From the NCBI GenBank assembly GCA_964589625.1, contig CAZPSH010000002.1, positions 122,215 to 186,214 of the forward strand: a stretch of 64,000 bases of DNA, in the 5' to 3' direction. The notes under the pieces were generated by a model. That model had not been told where the DNA came from, ran no database searches, and worked only from the letters and a program-made list of their open reading frames with translations. The stretch comes from JBFLVU01 sp964589625 (lineage in GTDB: Bacteria > Acidobacteriota > UBA4820 > DSQY01). Numbering within the stretch: position 1 is the stretch's first letter; each line of letters begins with the position of its first letter. Below are positions 26,496 through 35,730 of this stretch, piece after piece. A program made the position numbers and the translations under genes.

Positions 26496-28478
26496 TTACT
26501 CTCTCGTGCGCGCCCAGCCCTGCGGGGGGGCGGGGGCGCGAAGCGCCGACGGGATGCCGAAGAGGCCCCAGAGGATCAGGAGCAGGGCGCCGGCGAAGAG
26601 GAACAGGAGGGAGCGGAAGGGGGCCGTGGACACGGGAACGGAAAGCGCCAGGGGGACCAAAAAGCCCTGCAGGAAGAAGGCCGAAAGAGCGCCGAACCAC
26701 AGGAAGAGCAGGATGGAGGAGGAAAAGGGCCTCCCCTCCATGAAATGGGCAGTTCCCGGCGCCGCGAGGGCGAGGATCACCCGTTTGACCCTCTGGTACT
26801 TCTGGTAGTTCTCCACCTCGTAGTTCTTTTTGAGCCTGGCTTCGGGCGAGACCCCGTCCTGCTTGATGTAGAGGTGAACGCATTGGGAGCAGAAGGACTC
26901 GAACTCCAGGGAGGTCTTGCAACGGGAACAGAAAGGCTGGCCGCACTTGAAGCACGCCCGGGCGAAGTCGTCGCGCTTCTTGAACAGCGCGAAGGCCAAG
27001 GCCGGGGCCGGCAGGAGGAGGAGCCAGAGAGAGAAGGAGGGACGGAGAAGGAGGGGGGCGATGGCCCGGGGATTGCCGCTGGCATAAGGCGTATCCGGGT
27101 GTCCAGCCGCCGCGCGGGCGGCGGCCTCAAGGCTGGTTTCCAGGGGCAGCCAGGCGGGGAAGGGCGACCATTCGTCGGATTGGCCCAGGTTCGCGGTACG
27201 GAAGAGCCCCGGGTCCAGCTTGCGGGCCTGGGCCTGGTCCTCCTCCGCGCCCGAAAAATCGAAGACCTTATTCTTGGACAGGGCCCGGTTCAGGTAGGCT
27301 ACGGCCATGTCCGGCCGGCTCTCGAGGGCCCGGCTGAACTGTTGGATGGCCTCCTGGTAGCGGTTCTGGTAGTAATAGAGACAGCCGAGGTTGTTGAAGA
27401 TCCAGGCGTCCGAGGGGTTCTCGTTGAGGAGCCCGCGGAAGAGGTTTTCCGACTTCAGGTAACTGCCGTGGAGCATATACCGGCAGGCCAGCAGGTAGCC
27501 GTAGGTCCCGCTCTTCGGGTCGGCGGGGGCGATGTGTTCTCCCAAGTATCCGTCCAGACCCACCTGGATCCGGTTGGCGTAGCACCGGACGTTGCTGACG
27601 TGGGGGGGGGACTGCCCCAGGTAGACCCGCTGGAGGGCATGGAGGTGCAGGGCGCCCGCCACCACGACCAGGGCCATGGCAAGAATCCCGACGACCCTCT
27701 CGGACCATCGGGCGTACAGGAGGACGAGGGCCGACCAGTACACGATCCACCAAAAGCCGGAGAGCAAGAGGAGGGAGGGCAGGAAGAGAACCACGAGTCC
27801 CGCCACCTCGATCCACTTGGAGTCGCCCCCTCCCAGCCACTCCCTCACGTCGTGGCGAAGGAGCGCCTGGTACTTGGAGAGCTGGATCAGGGTCAATACG
27901 GTGAGAAGGGCCAGGGCCGAAAACCGCAGCCACAAGGTGAGATTGGCCAGGGTGGGCCACCTGGTCTCGGGGTTGCGCGCCGTCGAGGAAATGGCCAGAA
28001 GGGACTCGAAGAGAAACTCGCCGGAGAATAGCCCCTCCTGGTTCCGGGCCGCGTCGGCCAGGGCCAGGTGGGGGGCGGGGTGGTCCGGGGCGAATCCCGC
28101 CGCGAAACGGGCCAGACGGCGATAGGCTTCCTGGTTCCCCGCCTCCTTGGCTTCCAGGGCCATGGAGAGGAAGACCTCCGCCACGTCGGGAGAGGGCCGC
28201 AACCCGCGCTCCACACAGTAGTCGGCGATCTCGGAGGCGATCTGGTCCTGGTCGCTCACGTCGGCGGCCGCCCGGAAGGCCCTGAGGTAGCTGGCCAGCG
28301 TCGTCTGGTTGTTGACGTCCACTACCTCTTCCCGGGAGGTGGCGACTTGCCGCCGGATGAGGTCCGGGTCCAGGCGCAGGACCGGTCCGACCGGTCGCGG
28401 CTCCGGCGCCGCCAAGGCCCCCAGGGCGACCAGGAGGGCGCCTGCGGTCAGAAAGCGGATCCACGGCCTCGGCTTCAC
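26496..28478 (-). CDS. Membrane TPR protein with zinc-ribbon
   Basis: A 660-residue protein beginning at GTG 28478 (overlapping the DUF1844 stop, GTGA). It has a signal-like N-terminal helix (1-24), a ~150-residue soluble part, three or four membrane helices (~180-285), a tetratricopeptide region (~330-425: SDAWIFNNLGCLYYYQNRYQEAIQQF...), another helix (~485-505), a four-cysteine zinc-ribbon (CFKCGQPFC, then CSQC; ~515-545) and a final hydrophobic region. The assembly suggests a scaffold for a membrane complex. I do not recognise a named family. The next gene, DUF4388, begins 2 bases downstream and is probably a partner. Confidence 0.7.
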   Translation of the reverse strand: MKPRPWIRFLTAGALLVALGALAAPEPRPVGPVLRLDPDLIRRQVATSREEVVDVNNQTTLASYLRAFRAAADVSDQDQIASEIADYCVERGLRPSPDVAEVFLSMALEAKEAGNQEAYRRLARFAAGFAPDHPAPHLALADAARNQEGLFSGEFLFESLLAISSTARNPETRWPTLANLTLWLRFSALALLTVLTLIQLSKYQALLRHDVREWLGGGDSKWIEVAGLVVLFLPSLLLLSGFWWIVYWSALVLLYARWSERVVGILAMALVVVAGALHLHALQRVYLGQSPPHVSNVRCYANRIQVGLDGYLGEHIAPADPKSGTYGYLLACRYMLHGSYLKSENLFRGLLNENPSDAWIFNNLGCLYYYQNRYQEAIQQFSRALESRPDMAVAYLNRALSKNKVFDFSGAEEDQAQARKLDPGLFRTANLGQSDEWSPFPAWLPLETSLEAAARAAAGHPDTPYASGNPRAIAPLLLRPSFSLWLLLLPAPALAFALFKKRDDFARACFKCGQPFCSRCKTSLEFESFCSQCVHLYIKQDGVSPEARLKKNYEVENYQKYQRVKRVILALAAPGTAHFMEGRPFSSSILLFLWFGALSAFFLQGFLVPLALSVPVSTAPFRSLLFLFAGALLLILWGLFGIPSALRAPAPPQGWARTRE

Positions 28479-28921
28479 GAGCCCCGCTCCCTTCCTCCGC
28501 CTTCCGCCTTCTTCAGGGCCTGGACGTACAGCATCTTAAGCTGGTAGAGGGATTGGTCGAGAAGGTCTTTTTCGGCGAGCGACAGGTTTCCCCGAGTCTT
28601 GGTCTGAAGCATCTCGAGGATGTCGAGGATGGAGGCGGCCGACTGGATGTCCAACTCGGGCCGGCCCGTGAGCGGGTTGGGCACCTGCCCCAGGCTGATG
28701 AAGGCCGAAGAGCAGAGGTTCAGGAGGAACTCCGCGAAGGGCCCCTCCTGCTCCGGCTCCTCCTTGGGGGGCGGAGGGGCTGGAGGTTCCGTCGCGGGGG
28801 CCGGCCGGGCCTCGGGCCCTTCCGGGGCGTCCGCCTCGCGGCGCTGTCCCTCGGCGGTGAAGTGCCGTCGGTCGAGGACCTTCACCCGAGACTTCCCCTG
28901 ATCCTCCAAGGCGCCTCCCAT
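28475..28921 (-). CDS. DUF1844 protein
   Basis: A 148-residue protein. The C-terminal ~90 residues match DUF1844 (FAEFLLNLCSSAFISLGQVPNP, then ILDILEMLQTKTRGNLSLAEKDLLDQSLYQLKMLYV). The N-terminal half is a charged proline/glutamate-rich linker. I prefer ATG 28921, with GGAG nine bases upstream; GTG 28948 is the alternative, as it overlaps the ABC exporter stop (GTGA) but has no ribosome site. DUF1844 proteins have no known function. It sits between an ABC exporter and the TPR protein in one minus-strand operon. Confidence 0.8.
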   Translation of the reverse strand: MGGALEDQGKSRVKVLDRRHFTAEGQRREADAPEGPEARPAPATEPPAPPPPKEEPEQEGPFAEFLLNLCSSAFISLGQVPNPLTGRPELDIQSAASILDILEMLQTKTRGNLSLAEKDLLDQSLYQLKMLYVQALKKAEGGGRERGS

Positions 28922-28944
28922 CTCCCCGATCTCCGACGAGCGTA

Positions 28945-30780
28945 TCACCCGGTAGGGGGGCTTTCAAGGGCCGTACCCGCCCGGAATTCGAGGGCGCAGA
29001 GCTGGGCGTAGAGCCCCCCCTGCCCCAGGAGCTCCTGGTGGGTCCCCTCCTCAACCACCCGGCCCTGGTCGAGGACCACGATGCGGTGGGCGTTCAGAAT
29101 GGTCGCAAGGCGGTGGGCGATCACGAGGGTGGTCCGGCCCTGGACCAAGTTGAAAAGGGCCTCCTGGACCAGGTATTCGCTCTCCGAATCCAGGCTGGAC
29201 GTGGCCTCGTCCAGGATCAGGATGGGGGGGTCCTTGAGGAGGGCCCGGGCGATGGCCAGGCGCTGGCGCTGGCCTCCCGAGAGGGAGAACCCCCCCTCCC
29301 CGAGGCGCGTCTCGTACCCCTGGGGCATCTGCAGGATGAACTCGTGGGCCAGGGCCTGCCGGGCGGCCGCCTCCACCGCCTCGCGGGAGGCCCCGGGCCG
29401 TCCGTAGGCGATGTTGGCGGCCACCGTATCGTCAAAGAGCACGGTCTCCTGGGTGACCATCCCCATCTGGGCCCGCAGGCTTCTGAGCGACACGCTCCGG
29501 ACGTCGGCGCCGTCCACCGTGAGGCGGCCGGACGTGACGTCGAAGAGGCGGGGAAGGAGGTTCACGAGGGTCGTCTTCCCCGCACCGGAGGTGCCCACCA
29601 GGGCCACCACCTCCCCCTTGGAGATCGCAAGGTCCAGGTCCGACAGGACCCGGCGGTCGCCCTCGTAGGCGAAGGACACGGACTCGAAGCGGATCTCCCG
29701 GGAGAAGGGGGGGAGGGCGGGTGCGCCCGGCGTCTCGCGAACGCGCACGGGCCGGTCCAGCACCTCCACGGAGCGTTCGGCCGCGGACACGGCCTGCTGA
29801 ACGATGCTGTTGGCCTGGGAGAGCTTCTTCACCGGCATGTACATGGCGTAAAGCGTGGCCAGAAAGGCGCTGAAGGCCCCCATGGTGGTCTGGCCGCCCA
29901 GGATCCGGAAGTGTCCGTAGTACAGGATCCCCGCCACCGCCGCGCCCCCGATGAGCTCCATGAGGGGCGTCGTCAGGGCCATGACGCGGGTAGCCTTCAA
30001 GTTGGCCCGAAGGACCTCCCGGTTGTGCTTCCGGAAACGGGCGGTCTCCGACTCCTCCATCTGGAACATCTGTACCACGCGAACGCCCGTGACCGTTTCC
30101 TTCATCAGGTCCGCCAGGCGGGCCATGGCCTCTTGGCTCCGATGGGCGGAGCTTCGGAGCTTGCGGGAGAACCGGGCCAGGGGGAGAACCACCAGAGGGA
30201 TCGTCACGAAAGAGAGCAGGGTGAGCTGCCAATCTTGCCAGAAGGCGCTGGCCACGAGGGCCAGCAGAGCGAAGGAGTCCTTCAGGAGTTCGGTAAGCTT
30301 CTCGCTCACGCTCGTCTTGATGCGCTCGACGTCCGAGAGGAGCCGCGAGATCAGGGTCCCCGTGGGGTAGTCGGCGAAGAAGTCCTGGCCCTGCCGTACG
30401 ATGTGGGCGTACAGGTCGTCCCTCAGGTCGGTGATGGTGGACAGGCCCACTCCGTCCAGCCAGTATTTCCCGAAGTAGCCGAAGATCCCCTTCACCAGGA
30501 AGATGGCCACCAGGGATGCGGGAATGGCCACGAACAGGCTGGCGGAATCGAGGTCGAAAAGGCGGTTCAGACCGAGGTAGGAAAGGTACCGGAAGAAATC
30601 CGCGGTCGCCTGGCCGCCCTCCTTGGGGTTCAGCAGGCCGTCGAAGATGAACCGCACCATGTACACCTCAAGGGCGTACAGCACGCTCACCACCGCCAGG
30701 GCGGCCACCCCGGCCAGGAAGGTGCCCTTGTGGCGCATCATGTACTCCCGCCAGATGCGGGCCATGGCTTGGAAGCCCAC
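28945..30780 (-). CDS. ABC exporter, MsbA-like half-transporter
   Basis: A 611-residue fused permease/ATPase. Six membrane helices occupy ~15-320 and the nucleotide-binding domain the rest: Walker A GTSGAGKTT, signature LSGGQRQRLA, Walker B ILILDEATSSLD and the H-loop IAHRL. The overall pattern resembles the lipid A/phospholipid flippase MsbA, which flips lipid A-core across the inner membrane and needs a homodimer. GTG 30780 is supported by AAGGAG upstream; ATG 30765 lacks one. An LPS-exporter role fits the lpt genes 12 kb away, but substrate cannot be fixed from the sequence; other half-exporters look alike. Confidence 0.85.
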   Translation of the reverse strand: MGFQAMARIWREYMMRHKGTFLAGVAALAVVSVLYALEVYMVRFIFDGLLNPKEGGQATADFFRYLSYLGLNRLFDLDSASLFVAIPASLVAIFLVKGIFGYFGKYWLDGVGLSTITDLRDDLYAHIVRQGQDFFADYPTGTLISRLLSDVERIKTSVSEKLTELLKDSFALLALVASAFWQDWQLTLLSFVTIPLVVLPLARFSRKLRSSAHRSQEAMARLADLMKETVTGVRVVQMFQMEESETARFRKHNREVLRANLKATRVMALTTPLMELIGGAAVAGILYYGHFRILGGQTTMGAFSAFLATLYAMYMPVKKLSQANSIVQQAVSAAERSVEVLDRPVRVRETPGAPALPPFSREIRFESVSFAYEGDRRVLSDLDLAISKGEVVALVGTSGAGKTTLVNLLPRLFDVTSGRLTVDGADVRSVSLRSLRAQMGMVTQETVLFDDTVAANIAYGRPGASREAVEAAARQALAHEFILQMPQGYETRLGEGGFSLSGGQRQRLAIARALLKDPPILILDEATSSLDSESEYLVQEALFNLVQGRTTLVIAHRLATILNAHRIVVLDQGRVVEEGTHQELLGQGGLYAQLCALEFRAGTALESPPTG

Positions 30781-30940
30781 GCTGCTTCTCCTTCCGGGCC
30801 ATTATGGACGAAGGGAAGCCCCGCCGCCAGGGGAAGGGGACGGGCATGAAGCGGACGGGGAAACAGGGAAGCAGGGTAACAGGAAGATGGGGAGGCAGGC
30901 ACGCGGATGTGGAGGCCGAGGGCGTCGGCCTAGGACGAAC

Positions 30941-32749
30941 CTACGAATAGTAGCGGATCAGGGCATCCACGTAAGCCTCCGCCAAGGTCTGGCGGAAGGC
31001 GGGATCGGTGATGAGGCCCGCGTCCTTTGCGTTGGCGAGATTGCAGACCTCGATCAGGACCGAGCAGGGGACCAGGTTGTTCCGGAGCACGGCGGGCACC
31101 CAGGAGCGTTTTCCCCGGATGACGTGGTCCCGAGTGGGATTGAAGGGGTGAAGGAGGAGCCCCCGGGCCGCGAAGGCCGCCTCGAGGTGCCGGCTGAACT
31201 GCAGGGAGAGGCCCTCGCTCCGCCGGAGCTCCTTCTTCGTCGCTTCGTAGCATCGGCCGGCGCGAAATTCCTCGAACTTCTCGTAGGCGGGCCCCGAGGA
31301 GCACCACCGGGTGGATCGGTAGGAGTCACCGGGGATGTAGAACATGCTGCCGCGCAGGGAGGGGTGGAGGGAATCGGCGTGGACCGATGTGAAGACGATC
31401 CGCTGCGGATCCACCCCCTCCTTCTGGAGCCGCAGGAAGTACTGGTTGGCCAGGTGCCAGCGGAGGTTCACCTCCACCTTCGTTTCCTCCCGGGAGGTCT
31501 GTTTGAACCAGGGGTGGGTGAGAATGACCGCCGTCGTGTTCGGACTGAGGCGCGTCTTGTCCTGCGGCCGGTGACCCAGTTCGGGAACGAGGAGGGTCAT
31601 GAGGACCCTCGCCTTGGTGCGGCGCTCCAGCGTCTCCCGGATGCGACAGGAAATGTCATAGACGTACGAATCCTCCCAAACGCCGTGCTTCATGGCCCCC
31701 CGGTCCAGCCCGCCGTGGCCCGGGTCGAGGACCACCACGACGCCGTCCAGGGCGGCGCTCTTGTAGGTGTTGGTCACGCCCTTCAACTCGGCTTGGTTCT
31801 CCGCCCAGGCCCGAAAGCGCGGGTCCTCGGGGGGAAGGAACTGGGGCAGGAGGTCGTCCAGGGGGATCTTGACGGAGAACCCCACGGGGATGCTTGTGAC
31901 GTCGGCGATCCCGGACCTTCGGGCCACCTCGCGCGCCAGGGCGTTCACGTCCTCGGCGTTCACGTTGCCCGTGAACCGGACCACCACGGCGCTGTACAGA
32001 GCCTCCCCCGCCTGGAGCCGGTAGAGGGCGTAGGGACCCTCTCCGTCGGACCCGTATTCGAGGGCGGGCGGCCGGTCCTCCGGGACGGGGGAGGCGGCCT
32101 CCGGCGCGGGCGAGGGCGCGCCCGCCGCAGGGACGGACCGCGGAGGTTCCGCGGACGGCGGCGCGGGCCCGGGCAGCCCGGGGCCCGCTGGCGGAGCCGG
32201 GGCCTCCAAGGCGCGGATGGATGGGAGAAGAAGGCCGTCCGGGACCAGGACCCGGACACCTTTCTTGGGACGGCGCCCCGCCGGGCGGTTGGCCGCCTCG
32301 AGGGCGCCCGCGTTCTTCGCCCCGTCGGTGAACCACCGCGCCAGGTCGGCCCAGGTCTCCTGAGTCCCCTTGGGGCCCGTTCCCCAGGCGTGCTCCCACC
32401 CGGCCGCCACCCTTCGATCGTCGGGAAACAGCGCATCCAAGGCCTCCTCGACAAAGACGGGCCGCAGGAGAGAGAGGGGGATTCGGGCTTCCCTTGGCCT
32501 CCGGCCCTTTCGAACCGGGTTGTACTTCTGAACGTCGCCGAGGTTTCTCGCGGATCCGGTGTACGTGATCGAAGCGGCCTTGAGCCCCCCTTTGGCCGTC
32601 AAGGGGACCCTCAGAAAAACGGGGCCTTCCACCACGGCGCGGCGGCCCTGCTGGGTGGGCACGGCCTTCGGCGGGGCGGCTCCCGAAAGGAGCCCGAGCG
32701 CAAGCAGGCCCGCGGCGGCAGCGGAGAACCTCCGCCTCAGCGGCCTCAT
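30941..32749 (-). CDS. Secreted N-acetylmuramoyl-L-alanine amidase
   Basis: A 602-residue exported cell-wall hydrolase. A signal peptide is at 1-~25. The middle (~100-330) includes a proline-rich linker and a region with LysM- or GerMN-like spacing that I cannot assign firmly. Residues ~335-600 are an Amidase_3 domain: VVVLDPGHGGLDRGAM with zinc His, WED with the zinc Glu, VHADS with the second zinc His, and LIEVCNLAN with the catalytic Glu. It cuts the bond between MurNAc and L-Ala of peptidoglycan. The catalytic domain has a ~60-residue insertion relative to short AmiC-type enzymes. It diverges from epmA. Confidence 0.85.
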   Translation of the reverse strand: MRPLRRRFSAAAAGLLALGLLSGAAPPKAVPTQQGRRAVVEGPVFLRVPLTAKGGLKAASITYTGSARNLGDVQKYNPVRKGRRPREARIPLSLLRPVFVEEALDALFPDDRRVAAGWEHAWGTGPKGTQETWADLARWFTDGAKNAGALEAANRPAGRRPKKGVRVLVPDGLLLPSIRALEAPAPPAGPGLPGPAPPSAEPPRSVPAAGAPSPAPEAASPVPEDRPPALEYGSDGEGPYALYRLQAGEALYSAVVVRFTGNVNAEDVNALAREVARRSGIADVTSIPVGFSVKIPLDDLLPQFLPPEDPRFRAWAENQAELKGVTNTYKSAALDGVVVVLDPGHGGLDRGAMKHGVWEDSYVYDISCRIRETLERRTKARVLMTLLVPELGHRPQDKTRLSPNTTAVILTHPWFKQTSREETKVEVNLRWHLANQYFLRLQKEGVDPQRIVFTSVHADSLHPSLRGSMFYIPGDSYRSTRWCSSGPAYEKFEEFRAGRCYEATKKELRRSEGLSLQFSRHLEAAFAARGLLLHPFNPTRDHVIRGKRSWVPAVLRNNLVPCSVLIEVCNLANAKDAGLITDPAFRQTLAEAYVDALIRYYS

Positions 32750-32798
32750 GCTTCGGGCTCCCGTATGCTTCGTTCCAAGGGCCTACGCCTCCCGGTTC

Positions 32799-32807
32799 AG
32801 TATAGCA
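32799..32807 (-). promoter_or_regulatory. Extended -10 promoter of the amidase gene
   Basis: On the minus strand TGCTATACT (32807 to 32799) is an extended -10 element in the divergent gap. No good -35 is seen at the right distance. Confidence 0.45.
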
Positions 32808-32874
32808 GGAGGGATGCGGAGGGCCCCCGGTTTCCAAGGGCGCTGTGCTCGGGCACAATGGCGGCGGAGGAGCC

Positions 32875-33888
32875 ATGCGGCCACCCGCCCCATTTCTGAG
32901 GGACCTCGCCTCGCGGGTTCCGCTCTTCGAGGCACGGGCCCGGTTCCTCGCCCGGATCCGGACGTTTTTTCGCCGCCGCCGGTTTCTCGAGGTGGACGCG
33001 CCGCTGCTCGTCCCGGCCGCCGGAATGGAGCCGCACCTCGACCCCTTCGAGGCGAAGGGATGGGAAACGGGACGGACCGCCTTCCTTCCCACCTCTCCCG
33101 AGTTCTACCTCAAGAAACTCCTGGCCGCGGGCGTGGGCCGCTGCTTTTCCCTGGCCCCGTCCTTCCGGGATGAGGCGCCCTCCCGGTCGCACAGCCCCGA
33201 GTTCCTGATGCTGGAGTGGTACCGCGCCGGCGGGATGCTGTCCGACCTGATTCGCGACGGCTCCGCGCTCCTTCGTGAGCTGGGCCGGGACCTCCCCGGC
33301 GGCAGGGGGGTTCTCCGGTGCGAAGAAGCGCCCGTGGACCTTTGTGGCGGGATCGAGGTCTTGAGCCTGGGCGAGGCCTTCGAGAGGCATGCCGGCGTGG
33401 ATTTCAGGCGCCTGGAGTCGGTCGAGGCCTGGAGGGAGGCGGCCCGGGCAAGGGGGGCATCCGCCGGGGCCGGCTGGACGGCCAACGACTGCTTCTCCTA
33501 CCTCATGGTCGCCGCGGTGGAGCCCGCCCTGCGGGCCTACACCCGGCCCGTCGCCCTCGTGGGGTACCCGGCCTTCCAGGCGGCGCTCGCCGCCCTGGAC
33601 GCGGTGGACCCGAGGCTCTCCCGCCGCTTCGAACTCTTCGTGGGGGGGGTGGAGATCGCCAACGCCTACGAGGAGTTGACGGACGGCGCGGAATTGCGCC
33701 GCCGCTTCGCGGCCTACCAGGAGGAAAGGCGGGTGGCGGGGAAAGCCCCCCACCCAGAAGACGGGCAGTTCATGGAAGCGGTGGACCGGCTCGGGCCCTG
33801 CGTCGGCATCGCGCTGGGCGCCGACCGCCTCCTGGCCCTTCTTTTGGGGGAGACGGTGCCGCGTGTCCGCCACGGCACTCCGGACTGA
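32875..33888 (+). CDS. epmA: EF-P beta-lysine ligase-like protein EpmA (GenX/PoxA)
   Basis: A 337-residue lysyl-tRNA synthetase-like catalytic core without an anticodon-binding domain, the EpmA/PoxA pattern; such enzymes attach (R)-beta-lysine to translation factor EF-P. Class II motifs: motif 2 FRDEAPSRSHSPEFLMLEWYRA and motif 3 GIALGADRLLALLLG. ATG 32875 follows GGAGGAG; an upstream GTG-like extension at 32845 is rejected. Neither EpmB aminomutase nor efp is in the window. It converges with the TerB-like gene, with 18 bases between stops. Confidence 0.9.
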   Translation: MRPPAPFLRDLASRVPLFEARARFLARIRTFFRRRRFLEVDAPLLVPAAGMEPHLDPFEAKGWETGRTAFLPTSPEFYLKKLLAAGVGRCFSLAPSFRDEAPSRSHSPEFLMLEWYRAGGMLSDLIRDGSALLRELGRDLPGGRGVLRCEEAPVDLCGGIEVLSLGEAFERHAGVDFRRLESVEAWREAARARGASAGAGWTANDCFSYLMVAAVEPALRAYTRPVALVGYPAFQAALAALDAVDPRLSRRFELFVGGVEIANAYEELTDGAELRRRFAAYQEERRVAGKAPHPEDGQFMEAVDRLGPCVGIALGADRLLALLLGETVPRVRHGTPD

Positions 33889-33906
33889 CGGAGCCGATCC
33901 GCCGGA

Positions 33907-34473
33907 CTACTTCAAGAACGCGGCGAGGTCGTCGAGGGCGGCGGCCTCGGCTTCGGAGATTTTCTTGCCCAGGCCAAGGAATCCGCCGGCGGCCTCCGCG
34001 ACGGCCCGCGCACCTCCGAGGATCTCGCCGGCGAGCTCGTGCTGTTCCGCCTCGCTCAGATGGGCCCACAGGCCGCTCACGTACTTCCTCCACGCCTCCA
34101 CCAGCGCCGGCCCCGGCTTCTCCTTGAGCCAGACCTCCAGCATCTCGTGGCCCGACCCGCCCTGGATCATCCCCCGGTTCTCGGCCGCTCGCAGGATGGC
34201 CTCCCGCTCCTTGGGCTGGAGGGTCCCGTCCGCCCAGGCCACGGCGGCCAGGGGCACGATTCCCAGGGCGAGCACCGTGCGGGAATTCACGCCAAGGTCC
34301 AAGAGGTGGTCGAGGAGGGCGTCGTCGGCGCCGCGGATGGCCTCCCTCAGCGCCGCGCGTTCCTGCTCCCGCTCGGCCTTCGCGCGAAGCTCCCGAAGCA
34401 GCCGTTCGCTCTCGCGGGCGAAAAAGGCGTCCTCCAGGGCCTTGGTGTCGGGGTTGATCGTGTGGTCGGTCAT
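33907..34473 (-). CDS. TerB-like helical protein
   Basis: A 188-residue protein with a core reminiscent of the tellurite-resistance TerB family: VPLAAVAWADGTLQPKEREAIL near residue 72 matches the helical acidic-motif region. The N-terminus is charged and coiled-coil-like. ATG 34473 has GGAAGGAGA upstream. The C-terminal helices (LGKKISEAEAAALDDLAAFLK) have no known counterpart that I recognise. TerB proteins bind metal ions or associate with membranes, but no ter operon surrounds it; it lies downstream of an AI-2E family gene, 84 bases away. Function unknown. Confidence 0.6.
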   Translation of the reverse strand: MTDHTINPDTKALEDAFFARESERLLRELRAKAEREQERAALREAIRGADDALLDHLLDLGVNSRTVLALGIVPLAAVAWADGTLQPKEREAILRAAENRGMIQGGSGHEMLEVWLKEKPGPALVEAWRKYVSGLWAHLSEAEQHELAGEILGGARAVAEAAGGFLGLGKKISEAEAAALDDLAAFLK

Positions 34474-34557
34474 GAACGGTCTCCTTCCCTCCGAAACTCG
34501 ATCTTGCGGTGGAGCGCCGGCCCGGGGGGCGCGCTCCGAGCATGATAGACCAACTCC

Positions 34558-35664
34558 CTAGGCGCCCGAAACCTTGCCCCCGCCGTCCGGCGTCTCCCCC
34601 GGAGTTGCCTCCGCCCGCGGAGACGGCTGTGTCCCGTACAGGTCCCATGCGGTAACCAAAAGGGCCGCCACGATGGGGCCCAGGACAAGCCCGACGGGGC
34701 CAAAGAGAGAGAGCCCTCCGAGGGTTCCCAGAAGGACCAGGAGGTCGGGGAGGCGGGTGTCCTTTCCCACAAGGCGGGGCCGGAGGAGATTGTCCACGGA
34801 GCCCACGACGGCCGCGCACCAGACGGCGAGGCCCGCGGCGGCGGCGGGATGGCCGGAGAGGAGGAGATACACGGCGCCAGGGACCCACACCAGGGCCGTA
34901 CCCACGCTGGGGATGACCGAACACACGGCGGCGGCCGTTCCCCAGAAGACGGGGCCCTGGATTCCGGCGACGGCGAAGGCGAGGCCCACGAGGGTCCCCT
35001 GCACGGCACCCACCACGAGGGTCCCCTTGACCACCGCCCGGGCCATGGAACTGAAGGTCTGCTCCATGCGCCGGCTGTCCTGCGCCGAAAGGGGGAGAAC
35101 GGCGTAGGCCCGGTCCAAGAGCGCGCGTCCCGACATGAGGAACGCGAGCATGGCGTAGAGCATGACGAAGACCAGGAGGAGAAATCGGGCCGTGCCCAGG
35201 GCGCCCGCCGCCAGCGCGTCGGCCACGAATCCCGCGGCGCGCGCGGCCACCTCTCCGGCCTTCTCGAGGATCTGATCCTGGTAGGGGGCCAGGCGGTCCC
35301 CTCCCGGGATCCTGGCCACGAGGTCTTCGAAGGCGTGGCCCCCCCGGGCCTGCTCCTGGACCCAGGGGACCAGCGTCTGGCTCACGTCCACCGCCTGGCC
35401 CGCGAGGACGCCGAGAAAGCCGAGGAGCGGGAGAACCACCAGGAGGAGGTCCAGCAAAACGGTGGCGCCGGCGGCCCACGCCGCTCTCCCCCGGAACACC
35501 TTCAGAAGGCGGACGTGGACGGGCTGGGACAGGCCCGCGAAGACGGCGGCGGACAAGAGGGCCAGGAGATAGCCCTGGATCATCTTGAGGAAGAGGAGGG
35601 TGATGCACGCCGCGAGGACGAGGAGGAAGGTCCGCTGGTGCTTGGGGCGTTCGCTGGCTTCCAC
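34558..35664 (-). CDS. AI-2E/PerM (UPF0118) family membrane protein
   Basis: A 368-residue polytopic protein. About eight hydrophobic helices with the UPF0118 pattern: N-terminal GYLLALLSAAVFAGLSQPVHVRL, a long periplasmic helical stretch (~70-165), and the C-terminal GPVGLVLGPIVAALLVTAWDL motif preceded by LLVLLGTLGGLSLFG. Family members are annotated as AI-2 exporters or sodium/solute transporters, so the substrate is open. A conserved PGA-like VPGAVYLLLSGHPAAAAGLAVW segment is present. It follows ptsI by 66 bases in the same direction and may be the last gene of that operon. Confidence 0.85.
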   Translation of the reverse strand: MEASERPKHQRTFLLVLAACITLLFLKMIQGYLLALLSAAVFAGLSQPVHVRLLKVFRGRAAWAAGATVLLDLLLVVLPLLGFLGVLAGQAVDVSQTLVPWVQEQARGGHAFEDLVARIPGGDRLAPYQDQILEKAGEVAARAAGFVADALAAGALGTARFLLLVFVMLYAMLAFLMSGRALLDRAYAVLPLSAQDSRRMEQTFSSMARAVVKGTLVVGAVQGTLVGLAFAVAGIQGPVFWGTAAAVCSVIPSVGTALVWVPGAVYLLLSGHPAAAAGLAVWCAAVVGSVDNLLRPRLVGKDTRLPDLLVLLGTLGGLSLFGPVGLVLGPIVAALLVTAWDLYGTQPSPRAEATPGETPDGGGKVSGA

Positions 35665-35730
35665 GGGCGCCTGCCTTCCGGTCCCCCGGGGATGCGGGGG
35701 ACGAAGGGGATTTTCCCGAGACGGGTTCCT